Shown here piece after piece: positions 62,929 through 64,000 of a stretch of DNA of 64,000 nt. A model generated the notes under the pieces. It made no database searches. It saw nothing but the letters and a program-made list of their open reading frames with translations, and had not been told where the DNA came from. This DNA comes from an uncultured Selenomonadales bacterium. Its GTDB lineage: Bacteria; Bacillota; Negativicutes; Acidaminococcales; Acidaminococcaceae. The DNA lies in the NCBI GenBank assembly GCA_900316935.1, contig ONEW01000001.1, forward strand, positions 32,340-96,339, in the 5' to 3' direction. The first letter of the stretch is position 1, and each line of letters begins with the position of its first letter. The position numbers were made by a program, and so were the translations under genes.

Positions 62929-63785
62929 AGTTCCTTCCTCCCCGCGGTCTCCGTAACCGCCAGTTCCAAATTCAGGGGAACAAGCAGGGCCGCAATGGCT
63001 TCCGCCTGTTCCTTCGTCCGCGTGATGCCGAACACCGTCGGACCGCTGCCGCTCATCCCGGCCGCCAGGGCGCCGTTGCCGCGCATCACTTTCTCAATGG
63101 CCGCAATTTCGGGATGGGCCTTCGCCGTCACCGGCTCCAGCACATTGCCCAGAAGGGCCAGCGCCTTGTCCACCGCACCGGACCGGATGGCTTCCGCCAT
63201 GGCCCCGATGTCCGGATGGCGTACATTTTTCTGTTTGTCATATTCCCGGTACGCCCAGGGGGTCGATACCTCCACCTTCGGCTTGGCCAGCACCACCGGC
63301 AGAGCCGGCAGGTCAGGCAGCGCTTCCAGCAGTTCGCCCCGGCCCGTGGCCAGGCTCGTACCGCCGCGCACGCAGAAGGGCACATCGGACCCGATCTGGG
63401 CGCCGAGCCGCTCCAGCCGGTCGGCCGCAAGTCCCATGCCCCAATAGCGGTTCAGCCCGCGCAAAACGGCGGCCGCGTCCGTGCTTCCGCCTGCCAATCC
63501 TGCCGCAAGGAAGACCTTCTTTTCAATATGGATGTGGACCCGCGGCGTCCTGCGGGCGTAACGCCCCATCAGCTCAGCCGCCTTCCAGGCCAGGTTCGAG
63601 GGATCGCCTTCCAGTCCCTCCCGGTCCGTCGTCACCTTCAGTTCCGGCGCGTCCGTAATCGTGATGCGGTCCGCCAGTTCCAGGCCCTGCATCACCATGG
63701 CCACTTCGTGGTAGCGGTCAGGCCGCATGCCCAGCACATCGAGGCCGAGATTGATTTTCGCCGGTCCCGTTTCAATGATCTTCAT
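62925..63785 (-). CDS. ispE: 4-diphosphocytidyl-2-C-methylerythritol kinase IspE
   Basis: GHMP kinase of the non-mevalonate isoprenoid pathway, supplying undecaprenyl carriers. The 286 residues start PAKINLGLDVLG and have the ATP-binding loop VFLAAGLAGGSTDAAA and the C-terminal GMSGSGPTVFGI. The ATG at 63785 is used, matching the family N-terminus, though no ideal ribosome site precedes it. Confidence 0.96.
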   Translation of the reverse strand: MKIIETGPAKINLGLDVLGMRPDRYHEVAMVMQGLELADRITITDAPELKVTTDREGLEGDPSNLAWKAAELMGRYARRTPRVHIHIEKKVFLAAGLAGGSTDAAAVLRGLNRYWGMGLAADRLERLGAQIGSDVPFCVRGGTSLATGRGELLEALPDLPALPVVLAKPKVEVSTPWAYREYDKQKNVRHPDIGAMAEAIRSGAVDKALALLGNVLEPVTAKAHPEIAAIEKVMRGNGALAAGMSGSGPTVFGITRTKEQAEAIAALLVPLNLELAVTETAGRKEL

Positions 63786-63846
63786 AGGAATTTTGTCAGT
63801 CCCCTCAATGAACAATTATGTATACTGGATACAGTTTTGCTATTTT

Positions 63847-63855
63847 ATTGTACCA
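63847..63855 (-). promoter_or_regulatory. Extended -10 promoter of ispE
   Basis: TGGTACAAT on the minus strand, about 60 bases before the ispE start; the -35 region (TGTCAA) is weak. The IS end lies just upstream. Confidence 0.6.
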
Positions 63856-63931
63856 TAAAATTCCCGCTTTGACACAGCAAATCTGAAATCCAGCGGAAGA
63901 TATTTGATGTGACCCCAAAAAGTTAGACCTT

Positions 63932-63968
63932 AGTAACGAGATGGTTTTTACTGTCTCGTTACTTTTTT
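63932..63968 (+). terminator. Plus-strand terminator at the IS end
   Basis: AGTAACGAGA pairs perfectly with TCTCGTTACT (12-base loop) and is followed on the plus strand by TTTTTT. It would stop transcription entering the IS from the left, a common feature of IS ends. Confidence 0.75.
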
Positions 63969-64000
63969 ATGCTGCCTGCAAGGAAAGCCTATATTGAACA
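63967..64000 (-). CDS. IS3-family transposase OrfB, C-terminal 10 codons (partial)
   Basis: The minus strand ends ...VQYRLSLQAA and a TAA. The VQYR ending is characteristic of IS3-group OrfB transposases, and it lies right inside the inverted repeat as expected. Only the extreme C-terminus is in the window. Confidence 0.75.
   Translation of the reverse strand, partial: VQYRLSLQAA

Larger units (their letters stand above)
63908..64000 (-). mobile_element. End of an IS3-family (IS150-like) insertion sequence, truncated by the window
   Basis: The terminal inverted repeat begins TGTGACCCCAAAAAGTTAGA at 63908, a common IS3/IS150-group end. Inside it are a hairpin and the last codons of a transposase. 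The element continues past the right edge, so its other end, target duplication and integrity cannot be seen. Confidence 0.85.

Overview
The window is GC-rich chromosomal DNA in which essentially every gene lies on the minus strand. It combines Gram-positive (Firmicute) gene order with a full set of lipopolysaccharide and outer-membrane genes. That combination points to a diderm Firmicute of the class Negativicutes (Veillonella, Selenomonas, Megasphaera or Acidaminococcus relatives). The genus cannot be fixed from the sequence alone. No rRNA, tRNA or CRISPR array was seen. The only mobile DNA is the end of an IS3-family element at the right edge.

Layout in window coordinates (transcription runs right to left). 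(1) 1-12240: a long operon from an extended -10 promoter before lpxB: lpxB, msbA, a waaA-lpxK fusion, kdsB, kdsA, kdsD, kdsC, an LpxL-type acyltransferase, lptC, lptA, lptB and the start of lptF/G. (2) 12252-23962: the outer-membrane assembly and lipid A block: an anchored hypothetical protein, bamA, an unknown outer-membrane-type protein, three OmpH/Skp-like genes, lpxD, a second lpxL, lpxC, fabZ, lpxA and lpxI. (3) 24270-36198: a small sigma factor, tamB, tolC, mlaD-mlaF-mlaE (MlaD carries a C-terminal barrel-like domain), a SpoIVB-type S55 protein and a single-domain lipoyl-like protein. (4) 36387-41077: an AMIN/phosphodiester glycosidase, mreB, murA and two small genes. (5) 41270-48054: the F1Fo ATP synthase operon. 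(6) 48211-63785: conserved Firmicute housekeeping genes: wecB, wecA, dCMP deaminase, upp, rpiB, tsaC/sua5, prmC, prfA, a DUF1385 gene, rpmE, pth, a polysaccharide deacetylase, prs, glmU, a nucleotidyltransferase, a GntR regulator and ispE.

Blocks 1 and 2 together encode every enzyme from UDP-GlcNAc to Kdo2-lipid A (LpxA, LpxC, LpxD, LpxI, LpxB, LpxK, WaaA, two acyltransferases and the whole KdsD-A-C-B Kdo branch). They also encode MsbA and the LptB, LptC, LptA and LptF/G part of the export bridge. Blocks 2 and 3 supply outer-membrane protein insertion (BamA, Skp-like), phospholipid traffic (TamB, Mla) and export (TolC). glmU in block 6 makes the UDP-GlcNAc that feeds lipid A and murein.

The most unusual observation is in the ATP synthase. 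There is no atpH gene. Instead the C-terminal half of the delta subunit is fused to the N-terminus of the alpha subunit, and the delta N-terminal domain is missing. The c subunit also carries an extra acidic residue at the position used by two-carboxylate Na+-type rotors. Other points of interest are a WaaA-LpxK fusion, well-formed operator palindromes at the tolC and mla promoters, a PrmC with an insertion of about 70 residues, and traces of a sporulating ancestor in the gene order.
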